The notes: generated by a model not told the origin, from the sequence alone. A stretch of 64,000 nt of DNA from Propionibacteriales bacterium (GCA_026392415.1 JAPLCC010000049.1:1-64000), one strand, 5' to 3'; positions 32,187 to 40,963 are shown, counted from the first letter of the stretch. A program made the numbers and translations.

Positions 32187-33533
32187 ATGGCTGACGTGGC
32201 ACCCGACGACCTCTCCGTCACCGGAGAGGTCGTCGCGTTGTGTCAGGACCTGATCCGGATCGACACCTCCAACTACGGCGCCGAGGAGGGGCCGGGGGAG
32301 CGCAAGGCGGCTGAGTACGTCGCCGGGCTGCTCGACGAGGTCGGAATCGCCGCCGAGATCATCGAGACCGCGCCGGGACGGGCGAACGTCGTGGCCCGCT
32401 GGGGCGGCACCGCTGGCGGAGCGCACCCCGAGCGCGGTGCCCTTCTGCTGCACGGCCACCTCGACGTCGTCCCCGCTGCGTCAGAGGACTGGCAGGTCGA
32501 CCCGTTCGGCGGCGAGGTGCGCGACTGCCCTCAGGCGGGGCTCAGCGTCTGGGGCCGTGGCGCCGTCGACATGAAGGACTTCGACGCGATGCTGCTGTCG
32601 GTCGTCCGGGCCCGGCAGCGGGCCGGACGGGTGCCGGAGCGGCCGGTGGTCCTCTGCTTCACCGCAGACGAGGAGGCAGGCGGCCACCAGGGCGCTGAGC
32701 TCCTCGTTCGCGACCACCGGGAGTGGTTCGAGGACTGCACCGAAGCGGTCGGCGAGGTCGGCGGCTTCAGCACGACCGTCCGCGGCCAGCGGCTGTACCT
32801 GATCGAGGCGGCCGAGAAGGGCATGGCCTGGATGCGACTGACGGCGCGGGGCAGGGCCGGCCACGGCTCGATGATCAACCACGAGAACGCCGTCACCCGG
32901 CTGGCGGCCGCCGTCGCCCGGATCGGCGTCCACGAGTGGCCGGTCCGGCTCACGCCGACCATGAAGACGCTGCTGGCGACGGTCGCCGACATCGCCGGCA
33001 CCGAGGCCACGCCCGAGAACGCTCCCGCGCTGATCGATGAGTTCGGCAGCGCGGCGCGCATGCTCGGCGCGGTCCTGCGCAACTCGACGAACCCGACCAT
33101 GCTGAATGCCGGCTACAAGGTCAACGTCATCCCGACGGAGGCGAGTGCCCACGTCGACGGGCGCTTCCTGCCCGGCTTCGAGGACGAGTTCTTCGCGACC
33201 CTCGCCGAACTCACCGGCGAAGGTGTCGAGATCGAGTACCTGTCGAAGCAGCCCCCCTGGGAGATGCCGTACGACGGCCCGCTGGTCGATGCGATGGCGC
33301 GAAGCCTCCTGGCCGAGGATCCGGGCGCCGTCGTGGCGCCGTACACGATGAGCGGCGGCACCGACGCCAAGCACTTCACGAGGCTCGGCATGCGCTCCTA
33401 CGGGTTCGCCCCGCTCCGCCTGCCCGCCGACCTCGACTTCACCGCGCTCTTCCACGGGGTCGACGAACGGGTCCCGGTCGACGCTCTCGAGTTCGGTGCG
33501 CGCGTGATGGATCGGTTCCTGGACCAGATCTAG
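32187..33533 (+). CDS. M20/M25/M40 family zinc peptidase (dipeptidase-like)
   Basis: A 448-residue di-zinc hydrolase. Metal ligands: LLHGHLDVVPA (His, Asp), WGRGAVDMKDFDAM (bridging Asp), CFTADEEAGGHQGAELL (catalytic Glu-Glu) and MSGGTDAKHFTRLG (C-terminal His). The dimerisation domain (RLTARGRAGHGSMINHENAVTRLA) contains the conserved His-Gly that completes the active site. Cytoplasmic; cleaves a dipeptide or N-acyl amino acid, not more precisely known. The start is 26 bases after a CAACGAT sequence that is a poor -10. Confidence 0.92.
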   Translation: MADVAPDDLSVTGEVVALCQDLIRIDTSNYGAEEGPGERKAAEYVAGLLDEVGIAAEIIETAPGRANVVARWGGTAGGAHPERGALLLHGHLDVVPAASEDWQVDPFGGEVRDCPQAGLSVWGRGAVDMKDFDAMLLSVVRARQRAGRVPERPVVLCFTADEEAGGHQGAELLVRDHREWFEDCTEAVGEVGGFSTTVRGQRLYLIEAAEKGMAWMRLTARGRAGHGSMINHENAVTRLAAAVARIGVHEWPVRLTPTMKTLLATVADIAGTEATPENAPALIDEFGSAARMLGAVLRNSTNPTMLNAGYKVNVIPTEASAHVDGRFLPGFEDEFFATLAELTGEGVEIEYLSKQPPWEMPYDGPLVDAMARSLLAEDPGAVVAPYTMSGGTDAKHFTRLGMRSYGFAPLRLPADLDFTALFHGVDERVPVDALEFGARVMDRFLDQI

Positions 33534-33548
33534 CGTGATCCAGCCGGA

Positions 33549-33782
33549 TCAGGCGGTCCGTACGGCGCGGATGATCTTGCGCCGCAGCACGATCCGGCGC
33601 TTGCCGTCCGGGCCGATCTGCACCCGGTCGAGCTCCCAGCCACCCTGCTCGGCACGCTCGACGAGCAGCTTCGCGACGACGTTGCGCGAGTGGTCACGGT
33701 CGAAGACGACCCGGTCGAACTCCCACTCCACGCCCCGTCCCAGCCCGCGCATCAGCCCGGGTCGGAGCAGGGACATGCTCAT
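33549..33782 (-). CDS. DUF5703 family small protein
   Basis: A 77-residue actinobacterial protein, with the family core WEFDRVVFDRDHSRNVVAKLLVERAEQGGWELDRVQIGPDGKRRIVLRRKIIRA. The fold is a small alpha/beta domain of unknown function. Its first codons overlap the stop of the upstream aldo/keto reductase by four bases (ATGA), so it is translated with it. It converges with the M20 peptidase. Confidence 0.85.
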   Translation of the reverse strand: MSMSLLRPGLMRGLGRGVEWEFDRVVFDRDHSRNVVAKLLVERAEQGGWELDRVQIGPDGKRRIVLRRKIIRAVRTA

Positions 33783-34732
33783 GCGGCCGAACCGGAGACG
33801 TCGTCCAGGGCCGCGCGGATCTCCGGTGGCAGTGTCTTGGCGTCGGCATCGAGGGCGACCTTGAGCTGCGCGGCAGTGCGGGCGCCGACGATGGGAGCAG
33901 TGACGCCGGGGGAGTCACGCACCCACACGAGCGCGACCTCGAGCGGCGTCCAGCCGAGACCGTCGGCTGCACGGACGACGGCTTCCACGATGCCGCGGCT
34001 CCGGTCGTCCATGTAGGCCTCCACGAAGCCGGCGAACACGGGAGAGGCGGCCCGGGAGTCCGACGGCGTGCCGGTGCGGTACTTCCCGGTGAGCACGCCG
34101 CGGCCGAGCGGCGACCACGGGAAGACGCCGAGTCCGAGAGCCTCGACGGCGGGAAGCACCTCGCGCTCGATGCGACGGTTGACCAGGGAGTACTCCACCT
34201 GGGTCGAGCTGATCCGGGCGCGGCCCGGCGCGGCTTCCTGCAGCGTCACCGCTCGGGCGGTCTGCCAGCCGTTGTAGTTCGAGATGCCGACGTACGACGT
34301 CCGGCCGGACGTCACGGCGTGGTCCAGCGCCCCGAGCGTCTCCTCGAGCGGGACCACGTCGGACCAGATGTGGACCTGCCAGAGGTCGACGTGGTCGGTG
34401 CCGAGGCGCTTCAGGGAGGTGTCGAGCCCGCGCAGCAGGGCACCGCGAGAGGTGTCCGTCAGGCGTTCGTTGCCGCGCCGCCAGATGCCGGCCTTCGTCG
34501 CGAGCACGACCTCGTCACGGCGTACGACGTCGCCGAGCAGTGAGCCGAGCAGCTCCTCGGAGCGGCCGTCGGTGTAGCCGGCGGCCGTGTCGAGCATCGT
34601 GCCGCCGGCCTCGACGTAGGCGGCCAGCTGGTCGCGGGCCTCGTGCTCGTCGGTGTCCTTGCCCCACGTCATCGTGCCGAGGGCGAGTCGCGACACCTGG
34701 AGTCCGCTGGCGCCGACGTACCGCTGCTGCAT
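33779..34732 (-). CDS. Aldo/keto reductase
   Basis: A 317-residue NADPH-dependent reductase, TIM barrel: MQQRYVGASGLQVSRLALGTMTWG, catalytic Asp/Tyr in MLDTAAGYTDGRSEELLG, catalytic Lys in VVLATKAGI and a catalytic His in VDLWQVHIWS. Similar to the YghZ/ion-channel beta-subunit-like AKRs; the carbonyl substrate is unknown. The ATG at 34732 has TACCTT seven bases upstream, so the track's extra 15 residues are not used. DUF5703 follows in overlap. Confidence 0.92.
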   Translation of the reverse strand: MQQRYVGASGLQVSRLALGTMTWGKDTDEHEARDQLAAYVEAGGTMLDTAAGYTDGRSEELLGSLLGDVVRRDEVVLATKAGIWRRGNERLTDTSRGALLRGLDTSLKRLGTDHVDLWQVHIWSDVVPLEETLGALDHAVTSGRTSYVGISNYNGWQTARAVTLQEAAPGRARISSTQVEYSLVNRRIEREVLPAVEALGLGVFPWSPLGRGVLTGKYRTGTPSDSRAASPVFAGFVEAYMDDRSRGIVEAVVRAADGLGWTPLEVALVWVRDSPGVTAPIVGARTAAQLKVALDADAKTLPPEIRAALDDVSGSAA

Positions 34733-34739
34733 GACGCAC

Positions 34740-34745
34740 AAGGTA
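34740..34745 (-). promoter_or_regulatory. Leaderless -10 box (TACCTT) for the aldo/keto reductase
   Basis: TACCTT on the minus strand, seven bases before the ATG at 34732. Confidence 0.5.
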
Positions 34746-34790
34746 TCCGGCTCCACGTGGGTCGCGCGCTCGGCCACGCCGAGACATACC

Positions 34791-34796
34791 TAGGAT
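34791..34796 (+). promoter_or_regulatory. -10 box (TAGGAT) for uppP
   Basis: TAGGAT eight bases before the GTG at 34805. Confidence 0.5.
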
Positions 34797-34804
34797 GCTG
34801 CGTT

Positions 34805-35647
34805 GTGGCGGACTTCCTGCAAGCAGTGTTCCTCGGCGTTCTCCAGGGCCTGACCGAATTCCTGCCCATCTCGAGCAGTGCGCACCTCAGGTTCTTCCCC
34901 GAGCTGTTCGGCTGGGGCGACCCGGGCGCGCCCTTCACGGCCGTGATCCAGATCGGCACCGAGCTGGCCGTTCTCATCTACTTCCGCAAGGACATCTGGC
35001 GGATCACGAAGGCCTGGTCGCTGTCGCTGTTCAAGCCCGAGTACCGCGGCGCGCTCGACGCCCGGATGGGTTGGTACGTCATCGTCGGCTCGCTGCCGAT
35101 CGTCATCCTCGGAATCCTGCTCAAGGACGTCATCGAGAAGGACTTCCGGAACCTCTGGATCATCGGCACGATGCTCATCGTGCTCGGCCTGGTGCTCGGC
35201 CTCGCCGACCGGATCGGCGGCACCGACCGCCAGATCAAGCAGATGTCGTTGCGTGATGCGAGCCTGATGGGTGGCGCGCAGGCCCTCGCCCTGATCCCGG
35301 GCGTCTCCCGCTCGGGCGCCACGCTCTCGATGGGCCGGATCCTCGGCTACGACCGCGAGGCCGCGACCCGGTTCGCCTTCCTGCTGGCGATCCCCGCCGT
35401 GGTCGGCGCCGGCCTGTTCGAGCTCAAGGAGATCTCCCACGTCGGTGAGGCCGCCTCCGGCGAGGCCGGTTACGGCTGGGGCCCGACCATCACCGCGACC
35501 GTCGTCTCCTTCATCGTCGGATACGCCGCCATCGCCTGGCTGCTGCGCTACGTCAGCAAGAACTCCTACACGCCGTTCGTGATCTACCGCGTGCTGCTCG
35601 GTACTGCGGTGCTGGTGCTGCTCGGCACCGGCGTCGTCAACGCCTGA
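34805..35647 (+). CDS. uppP: Undecaprenyl-diphosphatase UppP (BacA)
   Basis: A 280-residue polytopic membrane protein that dephosphorylates undecaprenyl pyrophosphate outside the membrane, recycling the peptidoglycan lipid carrier and giving some bacitracin tolerance. The motifs are GLTEFLPISSSAHLRFFPELFGW (first signature) and LIPGVSRSGATLSMGRILGYDREAATRFAFLLAIP (second signature, catalytic Ser/Arg). Start GTG (VADFLQAVFLGVLQGLTEF). It corresponds in position to Rv2136c of M. tuberculosis. It converges with corA. Confidence 0.95.
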   Translation: MADFLQAVFLGVLQGLTEFLPISSSAHLRFFPELFGWGDPGAPFTAVIQIGTELAVLIYFRKDIWRITKAWSLSLFKPEYRGALDARMGWYVIVGSLPIVILGILLKDVIEKDFRNLWIIGTMLIVLGLVLGLADRIGGTDRQIKQMSLRDASLMGGAQALALIPGVSRSGATLSMGRILGYDREAATRFAFLLAIPAVVGAGLFELKEISHVGEAASGEAGYGWGPTITATVVSFIVGYAAIAWLLRYVSKNSYTPFVIYRVLLGTAVLVLLGTGVVNA

Positions 35648-35650
35648 GGC

Positions 35651-36631
35651 TCAGAGCCAGCCGGAGCGCTTGAAGAACAGGAACAGCGCGAACGACGTGC
35701 CGAACATCAGGACCATCGCGAACGGGTAGCCGAGCAGCCAGTGCAGTTCGGGCATGTGGTCGAAGTTCATGCCGTAGACGCCAGCGATCAGCGTGGGTAC
35801 GGCGGCCAGCCCGATGCCGGCGGAGATCTTGCGCATGTCGTCGTTCTGCTGGACGGCGACGCGGGCGAGGTGCGCGTCGAAGGCCGTCGACAGCAGGCTG
35901 TCCAGCGTGTCGATCTCGTCGGCCGCCTGCTGGAGGTGGTCGCTAACGTCACGGAAGAACGGCGCCGACTCGGTCTCGATCAGGCTCACCGCGCCGGCGG
36001 TGAAGCGCCGCATCGGTTCGCGCAGGGGGAGCACCGCGCGGCGTACCTCGGAGAGCTCGCGCTTGAGGATGTAGATCCGGTTGGCGTCACTGGTGCGACT
36101 GTCGGAGAACACCGACGTCTCGACCTCGTCGACGTCGGTCTGGAGCTCGGAGACGACGCCGGTGTACCCGTCGACCACGGCATCGCAGACGGCGTACACG
36201 ACGGCGGAGGGGCCGTGGTCGAGCACCGCCTGCTTCTGCTCGAGCGCGCGCCGCGCGTCGCTGAGGGAGGATCCACGGCCGTGCCGGACCGTGATCACGA
36301 AGTCGGGACCGATGAACATGTTGATCTCACCGGTCTCGACCGCGTCGTCCTCGTCGACGTACCAGAGCGTCTTGAGCACCAGGAAGAGACTGGTGTCGTA
36401 CTGCTCGAGCTTGGGTCGCTGGTGCGCGACGACGGCGTCCTCCACCGCGAGAGGGTGGAGCCCGAAGGCGTCGGCGATCTCGGAGAGCTCGACGTGACTG
36501 GGCTCGTAGAGCCCGACCCAGACGAAGTCATGGTTGTTGACGGCCGCGTTGCGCAGCGCTTCGTAGTCGTGCGGATGGCACTCGACGGGCACCCGTTGTC
36601 CGTGGCGGTAGACGGCGCTGTCGACGATCAC
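35651..36631 (-). CDS. corA: CorA-type magnesium/cobalt transporter
   Basis: A 326-residue protein with a soluble N-terminal alpha/beta domain, a long helical stalk (AADEIDTLDSLLSTAFDAHLARVAVQQNDDMRKIS) and two C-terminal membrane helices joined by the selectivity motif GVYGMNFDHMPEL (GMN), ending FFKRSGWL. It forms pentamers for Mg2+ uptake. GTG start chosen because TACCGT lies six bases upstream. The longer track ORF would run into the divergent phosphatase. Confidence 0.95.
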   Translation of the reverse strand: MIVDSAVYRHGQRVPVECHPHDYEALRNAAVNNHDFVWVGLYEPSHVELSEIADAFGLHPLAVEDAVVAHQRPKLEQYDTSLFLVLKTLWYVDEDDAVETGEINMFIGPDFVITVRHGRGSSLSDARRALEQKQAVLDHGPSAVVYAVCDAVVDGYTGVVSELQTDVDEVETSVFSDSRTSDANRIYILKRELSEVRRAVLPLREPMRRFTAGAVSLIETESAPFFRDVSDHLQQAADEIDTLDSLLSTAFDAHLARVAVQQNDDMRKISAGIGLAAVPTLIAGVYGMNFDHMPELHWLLGYPFAMVLMFGTSFALFLFFKRSGWL

Positions 36632-36637
36632 AGGGCC

Positions 36638-36643
36638 ACGGTA
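36638..36643 (-). promoter_or_regulatory. Leaderless -10 box (TACCGT) for corA
   Basis: TACCGT on the minus strand, six bases before the GTG at 36631. Confidence 0.55.
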
Positions 36644-36648
36644 GTGGC

Positions 36649-36654
36649 TAGGCT
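36649..36654 (+). promoter_or_regulatory. -10 box (TAGGCT) for the 36663 phosphatase
   Basis: TAGGCT eight bases before the ATG at 36663; divergent from corA. Confidence 0.45.
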
Positions 36655-36662
36655 GCCCGTCC

Positions 36663-37379
36663 ATGGCCACCTTGCTGCTCGTCCGACACGGGCGCACCAC
36701 CGCCAACGCGTCCGGGATTCTCGCCGGACGCACGCCCGGCGTCCTCCTGGACGACAGGGGGACCGAACAGGTCGCCGTCGCGGGTTCCCGGATCGCGGCC
36801 GTCCCGATCGTCCGGCTGGTCACCAGCCCGCAGGAGCGCTGCCGGCAGACCGCGGCCGCCGTGGCCGCAGCGCAGAAGTCTGCGAAGCACCCGGTGACCC
36901 GGGCGACGTCGGAGCGGGGGCTTGCGGAGTGCGACTACGGCGACTGGCAGGGCCAGGCGATCAAGGTGCTGCTCAAGGACCCGCTCTGGCGGACCGTCCA
37001 GCAACAACCCTCCGCGGTCACTTTCCCCGGTGGTGAGTCGATGGTGGCGATGCAGCACCGCGCCGTGGCCGCCGTACGCCGGATCGACGCGGCGGTGACC
37101 GAAGCGCACGGCGCCGGGGCCGTGTGGGTGGCGGTGAGCCACGGCGACATCATCAAGTCCCTGCTCGCCGATGCCCTGGGCATGCACCTGGACCTGTTCC
37201 AGCGGATCAACGTCGACCCGGCCTCGGTCTCGGTCATCCGTTACGCACCCGACCGCCCCTACGTCCTGGCCACCAACACCCACGCCGGGGACCTCTCCTG
37301 GCTCGCACAACCGCCGCCGAAGGCCGGCAGGAAGAGCCCCCCGGGCGCCGTCGTCGGCGGCGGTGCCGGTCCGGCTTGA
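36663..37379 (+). CDS. Histidine phosphatase family protein (MSMEG_4193/Rv2135c type)
   Basis: A 238-residue phosphoglycerate mutase-like phosphatase: N-terminal MATLLLVRHGRTTANASG (RHG with the phosphorylated His), ECDYGDWQGQAIK, and VAVSHGDIIKSLLADALGMHLDLFQRINVDPASVSVI with the second catalytic His. This form (conserved MSMEG_4193 type) lies before DUF3090 in most actinobacteria, as here. The last ~25 residues are Pro/Gly rich. Substrate unknown. Confidence 0.9.
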   Translation: MATLLLVRHGRTTANASGILAGRTPGVLLDDRGTEQVAVAGSRIAAVPIVRLVTSPQERCRQTAAAVAAAQKSAKHPVTRATSERGLAECDYGDWQGQAIKVLLKDPLWRTVQQQPSAVTFPGGESMVAMQHRAVAAVRRIDAAVTEAHGAGAVWVAVSHGDIIKSLLADALGMHLDLFQRINVDPASVSVIRYAPDRPYVLATNTHAGDLSWLAQPPPKAGRKSPPGAVVGGGAGPA

Positions 37380-37390
37380 ACACGCCTCGC

Positions 37391-37396
37391 TAGGGT
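37391..37396 (+). promoter_or_regulatory. Leaderless -10 box (TAGGGT) for the DUF3090 gene
   Basis: TAGGGT seven bases before the ATG at 37404. Confidence 0.55.
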
Positions 37397-37403
37397 TCCT
37401 CCC

Positions 37404-37958
37404 ATGCCGATCGTTCACTCCTTCGACCCGCCCGGGCGCTTCATCGCCGGCACCGTGGGCGAGCCCGGCAGTCGCACCTTCTTCATCCAGGCCGTCGACG
37501 GAATCCGCATCGTGTCCGTGGCGCTCGAGAAGCAGCAGGTGGAGGCACTGGCCCATCGCGTCGACGAGCTGCTCGACGAGGTCATCGCCGACGGCACCGC
37601 GCAGGTCGTCGTACCTGCCGTGGCCCCACTCGCCCTGATCGACGACGCGCCGTTGGCGCTGCCGATCGAGGAGGAGTTCCGCGCCGGCACCATGACGCTG
37701 TCCTGGGACCCCGAGGACGAGCGGGTGGTGATCGAGGTGTTCCCCATCGGCGAGGAGCCTGCGGAGCTCGCCGACGGCGAGGACCCGGCCGAGATGCTGC
37801 TCGTTCGTCTGGAGCCGGGCCAGGCACGAGCGTTCGTGAAGCGCGCGGAGTCGGTGATCGGCGCCGGGCGGCCGAGCTGCCCCTTCTGCGGCCACCCGAT
37901 CGACCCGGACAGTCACCTGTGCGTCCGGGCCAACGGGTTCAAGCGGCGCGACCCCTGA
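37404..37958 (+). CDS. DUF3090 family protein
   Basis: A 184-residue actinobacterial protein: PIVHSFDPPGRFIAGTVGEPGSRTFFIQAVDGIRIVSVALEKQQVEALAHRVDELLDEV, then a beta-rich core and a C-terminal CPFCGHPIDPDSHLCVRANG that looks like a small zinc site (C-x-x-C...H-x-C). The function is unknown; position with the phosphatase and SCO1664 gene is conserved (Rv2134c counterpart). Confidence 0.92.
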   Translation: MPIVHSFDPPGRFIAGTVGEPGSRTFFIQAVDGIRIVSVALEKQQVEALAHRVDELLDEVIADGTAQVVVPAVAPLALIDDAPLALPIEEEFRAGTMTLSWDPEDERVVIEVFPIGEEPAELADGEDPAEMLLVRLEPGQARAFVKRAESVIGAGRPSCPFCGHPIDPDSHLCVRANGFKRRDP

Positions 37959-37967
37959 GCCGACGCC

Positions 37968-38711
37968 GTGTCTGCGCTGACCATCAAGGGCCGGATCATG
38001 CCGGCCTCGAACGCGACGTTCCTCGGCGAGCTCGACGGCTGCGAGGTCGTCTACAAGCCGGTGGCGGGGGAGCGGCCGCTCTGGGACTTCCCGGACGGTT
38101 CACTCGCCCATCGCGAGATCGCGGCTCACCTGCTCTCGGCCGCCACCGGTTGGGACATCGTGCCGCGGACCTGGTGGGACGACGGTCCCCACGGCCCCGG
38201 CATGTTCCAGGAGTGGCAGGAGGTCGACCCCGAGCAGGACGCGGTGACCCTCGTCAGCGCCGGCGAGACGCCCGACGGCTGGCTCGAGGTCATGGACGGG
38301 CTCGACCAGCGCGACCGGCCGATCACCCTCGTGCACGAGGACACCGTCGCGCTGCGCCGGATGGCGGTCTACGACGTTCTCGCCAACAACGCCGACCGCA
38401 AGGGCGGGCACGTCCTGGCCATGCCCGACGGGCGCCGGCTCGGGGTCGACCACGGCGTCGCCTTCCACCATGATCCGAAGCTCCGCACGGTCCTGTGGGG
38501 GTGGGCCGGCACCGCGCTGACCGACGACGAGGCGTCCGTCGTCCGGACCGTTCTGGCCGCCGTACGCGGTGACCTCGGCGAAGAGCTGGGATTCCACCTC
38601 GAGGAGCACGAGATCGCCGCCCTCGAACGGCGCACCGAACGCCTGCTCTCGGCCGGCGAGCTGCCCGGCCCGTCCGGCCATGGCCCCGCCATTCCGTGGC
38701 CGCCGTTCTGA
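37968..38711 (+). CDS. SCO1664 family protein (PI3/4-kinase-like fold)
   Basis: A 247-residue protein with GTG start, 10 bases after DUF3090. It shows kinase-like features: EVVYKPVAGERPLWDFPDGSLAHREIAAHLLS (Lys, Glu), a central VLANNADRKGGHVLAMPDGRRLGVDHGVAFHHDPKLRTVLWGW (D-R-K-x-x-N-like and D-H-G metal motifs). The family (SCO1664, Rv2133c-like) has no proven substrate. Probably one operon with the two preceding genes. Confidence 0.88.
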   Translation: MSALTIKGRIMPASNATFLGELDGCEVVYKPVAGERPLWDFPDGSLAHREIAAHLLSAATGWDIVPRTWWDDGPHGPGMFQEWQEVDPEQDAVTLVSAGETPDGWLEVMDGLDQRDRPITLVHEDTVALRRMAVYDVLANNADRKGGHVLAMPDGRRLGVDHGVAFHHDPKLRTVLWGWAGTALTDDEASVVRTVLAAVRGDLGEELGFHLEEHEIAALERRTERLLSAGELPGPSGHGPAIPWPPF

Positions 38712-38740
38712 CCAGTGCGACTGGCACTGGGTCGAGCAAC

Positions 38741-38746
38741 TAGCAT
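38741..38746 (+). promoter_or_regulatory. Leaderless -10 box (TAGCAT) for mshC
   Basis: TAGCAT seven bases before the ATG at 38754. Confidence 0.55.
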
Positions 38747-38753
38747 CAGCGCC

Positions 38754-39989
38754 ATGCGCGCATGGAACGCACCGGGCATCCCGGTCCTGCCGGTCCCCGG
38801 CCCCCCGGTCGTCCTCCACGACACCTCCACGGGCGGCCGCGTCGAGACGCGCCCGGACGGTCCTGCTCGCCTCTACGTCTGCGGCATCACGCCGTACGAC
38901 GCGACGCACATCGGTCACGCCAACACCTACGTCGCGTTCGACCTGCTCAACCGCGCCTGGCGCAACGCCGGCCACGAAGTGCGGTACGTCCAGAACGTCA
39001 CCGACGTCGACGACCCGCTGCTCGAGCGCGCGACGAAGGTCGGCGTCGACTGGGTCGAGCTCGCCGAGCGTGAGACCGAGCTGTTCCGCCATGACATGGA
39101 GGCGCTGCGCGTGCTCCCGCCCGTCGAGTACGTCGGCGCGGTCGAGTCGATCCCGCTGGTCATCGAGCTCCTCCAGCGCCTCGACGCAGGCGGCTCGCTC
39201 TACCGGGTCGAGACCGACACCTACTTCTCCGTCGCGGCCGACCCCGCGTTCGGCGAGGAGTCGCGCTACGACCGCGAGACCATGCTCCGCTTCTTCGCCG
39301 AGCGCGGCGGCGACCCGGACCGCGCAGGCAAGAAGGACCCGCTCGACTGCGTCGTTTGGCGTGGCGAGCGCGAGGGCGAGCCCTCCTGGGACAGCCCGTT
39401 CGGAAAGGGTCGGCCCGGGTGGCACATCGAGTGCGCCGCGATCGCTCTGACCCACCTCGGCACCGGCTTCGACGTGCAGGGCGGCGGCAGCGACCTGGTC
39501 TTCCCGCACCACGAGATGTGTGCGGGCCACGTGCAGGTGGCCACCGGAGAGCAGTTCGCCAAGGCCTACGGCCACGCCGGCATGGTCGCCTACGACGGAC
39601 AGAAGATGTCGAAGTCGCTGGGCAATCTGGTCTTCGTCTCGGCCCTGCGCAACAGCGACATCGACCCGATGGGGATCCGGCTCGCGCTCCTGCGCCACCA
39701 CTACCGGTCTGACTGGGAGTGGACCGACGCGCTGCTGTGGGCAGCTGTCGACGACGTCGCCAACTGGCGCCGTGCGCTTGCCCTGGGCGCCGGCGCCCAG
39801 GCTGCGCCCGTCGTACAGGAGATCCTCGCGGCGCTGGCCGACGACCTCGACGCTCCGCGGGCCACTGCCGCTGTCGATGCCTGGGTCAAGGCGACCCTGG
39901 GCACCGAGGGCCTGGCCGACACCAGCGACCCCGACGCCGCAGTGACGCTGCTGCCGGTCCTCGACGCTGCGCTCGGCCTCAGCCTCTGA
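38754..39989 (+). CDS. mshC: Cysteine:1D-myo-inosityl 2-amino-2-deoxy-alpha-D-glucopyranoside ligase MshC
   Basis: The ATP-dependent ligase of mycothiol synthesis joins cysteine to GlcN-Ins. The 411-residue protein is a cysteinyl-tRNA synthetase relative: [25 protein letters not shown] (HIGH), [17 protein letters not shown] (zinc His, Cys) and [17 protein letters not shown] (KMSKS), with a short helical C-terminus instead of the tRNA-binding domain. Length equals mycobacterial MshC. The start is at 38754; track residues before it are intergenic. It converges with the PAC2 gene. Confidence 0.95.
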   Translation: MRAWNAPGIPVLPVPGPPVVLHDTSTGGRVETRPDGPARLYVCGITPYDATHIGHANTYVAFDLLNRAWRNAGHEVRYVQNVTDVDDPLLERATKVGVDWVELAERETELFRHDMEALRVLPPVEYVGAVESIPLVIELLQRLDAGGSLYRVETDTYFSVAADPAFGEESRYDRETMLRFFAERGGDPDRAGKKDPLDCVVWRGEREGEPSWDSPFGKGRPGWHIECAAIALTHLGTGFDVQGGGSDLVFPHHEMCAGHVQVATGEQFAKAYGHAGMVAYDGQKMSKSLGNLVFVSALRNSDIDPMGIRLALLRHHYRSDWEWTDALLWAAVDDVANWRRALALGAGAQAAPVVQEILAALADDLDAPRATAAVDAWVKATLGTEGLADTSDPDAAVTLLPVLDAALGLSL

Positions 39990-39990
39990 G

Positions 39991-40836
39991 TCAGTCGTCG
40001 TCTCGGCGCTTGAGGTAGCGCTCGAACTCGCGGGCGATCGCCTCGCCTGACGCTTCGGGCAGGTCCACGGTGTCCCGCGACTCCTCCAGCGAGCGCACGT
40101 AGTCGGCGATCTCCTCGTCCTCCTCGGCGAGCTCGTCGACGCCGCGTTCCCAGGCGCGGGCCTCCTCGGGCAGGTCGCCGAGCGGAATCGGCGTCTCGAA
40201 GAGGTCCTCGAGCCGGACCAGCAGGGCCAGCGTGGCCTTGGGGCAGGGCGGCTGCGCGACGTAGTGGGGGACCGCGGCCCAGAAGGAGACGGCGGGGAGG
40301 TCGATCCGCGCACAGGCGTCCTGCAGCACGCCGACGATGCCCGTCGGACCCTCGTAGGTGGACTGCTCGAGCGCGAGCTGGTCCATCAGGTCGGGCTCGG
40401 TCGAGGAGCCCGACACCGGAATCGGCCGCGTGTGCGGGCTGTCGGACAGGAGCGCCCCGAGGGTGATCAGCAGTTCGCCGCCGAGGTCGTCGATCGCCGA
40501 CAGCAGCTCGGCGGTGAACTGACGCCAGCGCATGTTCGGTTCGATCCCGCGGATCAGGATGACGTCGCGGTCGAGGTCTGGCGGCGAGGCGACGGCGACA
40601 TGGGTGCTCGGCCAGTTCAGCTTGCGGAAGCCGTTGTCGTCGATGCCGACGATCGGACGATTGACCTGGAAGTCGTAGTACTCGTCCGGATCGATCACGG
40701 CAACCACCCGCGCATCCCACACCTTCATCAGGTGGTCGACCACGGCTGTTGCGGACTCTGCGGCGTCGTTCCAGCCCTCGAAGGCAGCGATGACCACCGG
40801 CCGTACGAGTTCGGGGACCGTCTCGATCTCCATCAC
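39991..40836 (-). CDS. PAC2 family protein (proteasome assembly chaperone-like)
   Basis: A 281-residue protein: VMEIETVPELVRPVVIAAFEGWNDAAESATAVVDHLMKVW, IVGIDDNGFRKLNWP, VILIRGIEPNMRWRQFTAELL and SFWAAVPHYVAQPPCPKATLALL. This is the PAC2 fold, known from eukaryotic and archaeal proteasome-assembly chaperones; in actinobacteria (Rv2125-like) the function is unproven. GTG 40836 is favoured by TAGGCT seven bases upstream; ATG 40833 is the alternative. It is divergent from metH. Confidence 0.88.
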   Translation of the reverse strand: MMEIETVPELVRPVVIAAFEGWNDAAESATAVVDHLMKVWDARVVAVIDPDEYYDFQVNRPIVGIDDNGFRKLNWPSTHVAVASPPDLDRDVILIRGIEPNMRWRQFTAELLSAIDDLGGELLITLGALLSDSPHTRPIPVSGSSTEPDLMDQLALEQSTYEGPTGIVGVLQDACARIDLPAVSFWAAVPHYVAQPPCPKATLALLVRLEDLFETPIPLGDLPEEARAWERGVDELAEEDEEIADYVRSLEESRDTVDLPEASGEAIAREFERYLKRRDDD

Positions 40837-40843
40837 AATGCCG

Positions 40844-40849
40844 AGCCTA
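40844..40849 (-). promoter_or_regulatory. Leaderless -10 box (TAGGCT) for the PAC2 gene
   Basis: TAGGCT on the minus strand, seven bases before the GTG at 40836 and ten before the ATG at 40833. Confidence 0.5.
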
Positions 40850-40864
40850 GTGCCCGCGTCCGAG

Positions 40865-40870
40865 TAGGAT
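40865..40870 (+). promoter_or_regulatory. -10 box (TAGGAT) for the metH riboswitch transcript
   Basis: TAGGAT ends six bases before the likely transcript start at ~40877, directly ahead of the riboswitch; no strong -35 seen. Confidence 0.55.
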
Positions 40871-40876
40871 GCAGAT

Positions 40877-40963
40877 GTCGAGAGGCGTTGCAACGGATGC
40901 AGATCACGAGGTCTGGTCCGCCACGCTCGGCAGAGCCAAGGACGCCTTCCGCTTTACGGAAGG
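40877..40963 (+). promoter_or_regulatory. S-adenosylhomocysteine (SAH) riboswitch before metH
   Basis: The leader fits the SAH-riboswitch architecture. P1: AGGCGT (40883-40888) pairs with ACGCCT (40942-40947). P2: CGGA...CAGATC-ACGA-GGTCTG...TCCG (40894-40920). A pseudoknot between CGAG (40879-40882) and CTCG (40926-40929), and a small GCTC-GGCA-GAGC hairpin, complete it. The conserved order CGAG-AGGCGTTGCAACGG...GCTCGG is that of the class. Downstream, CCTTCCG (40945-40951) pairs with CGGAAGG (40957-40963), which contains the SD; it shares CCT with P1, so ligand-bound P1 should free the SD (ON switch). SAH accumulation would then raise MetH. Confidence 0.82.
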
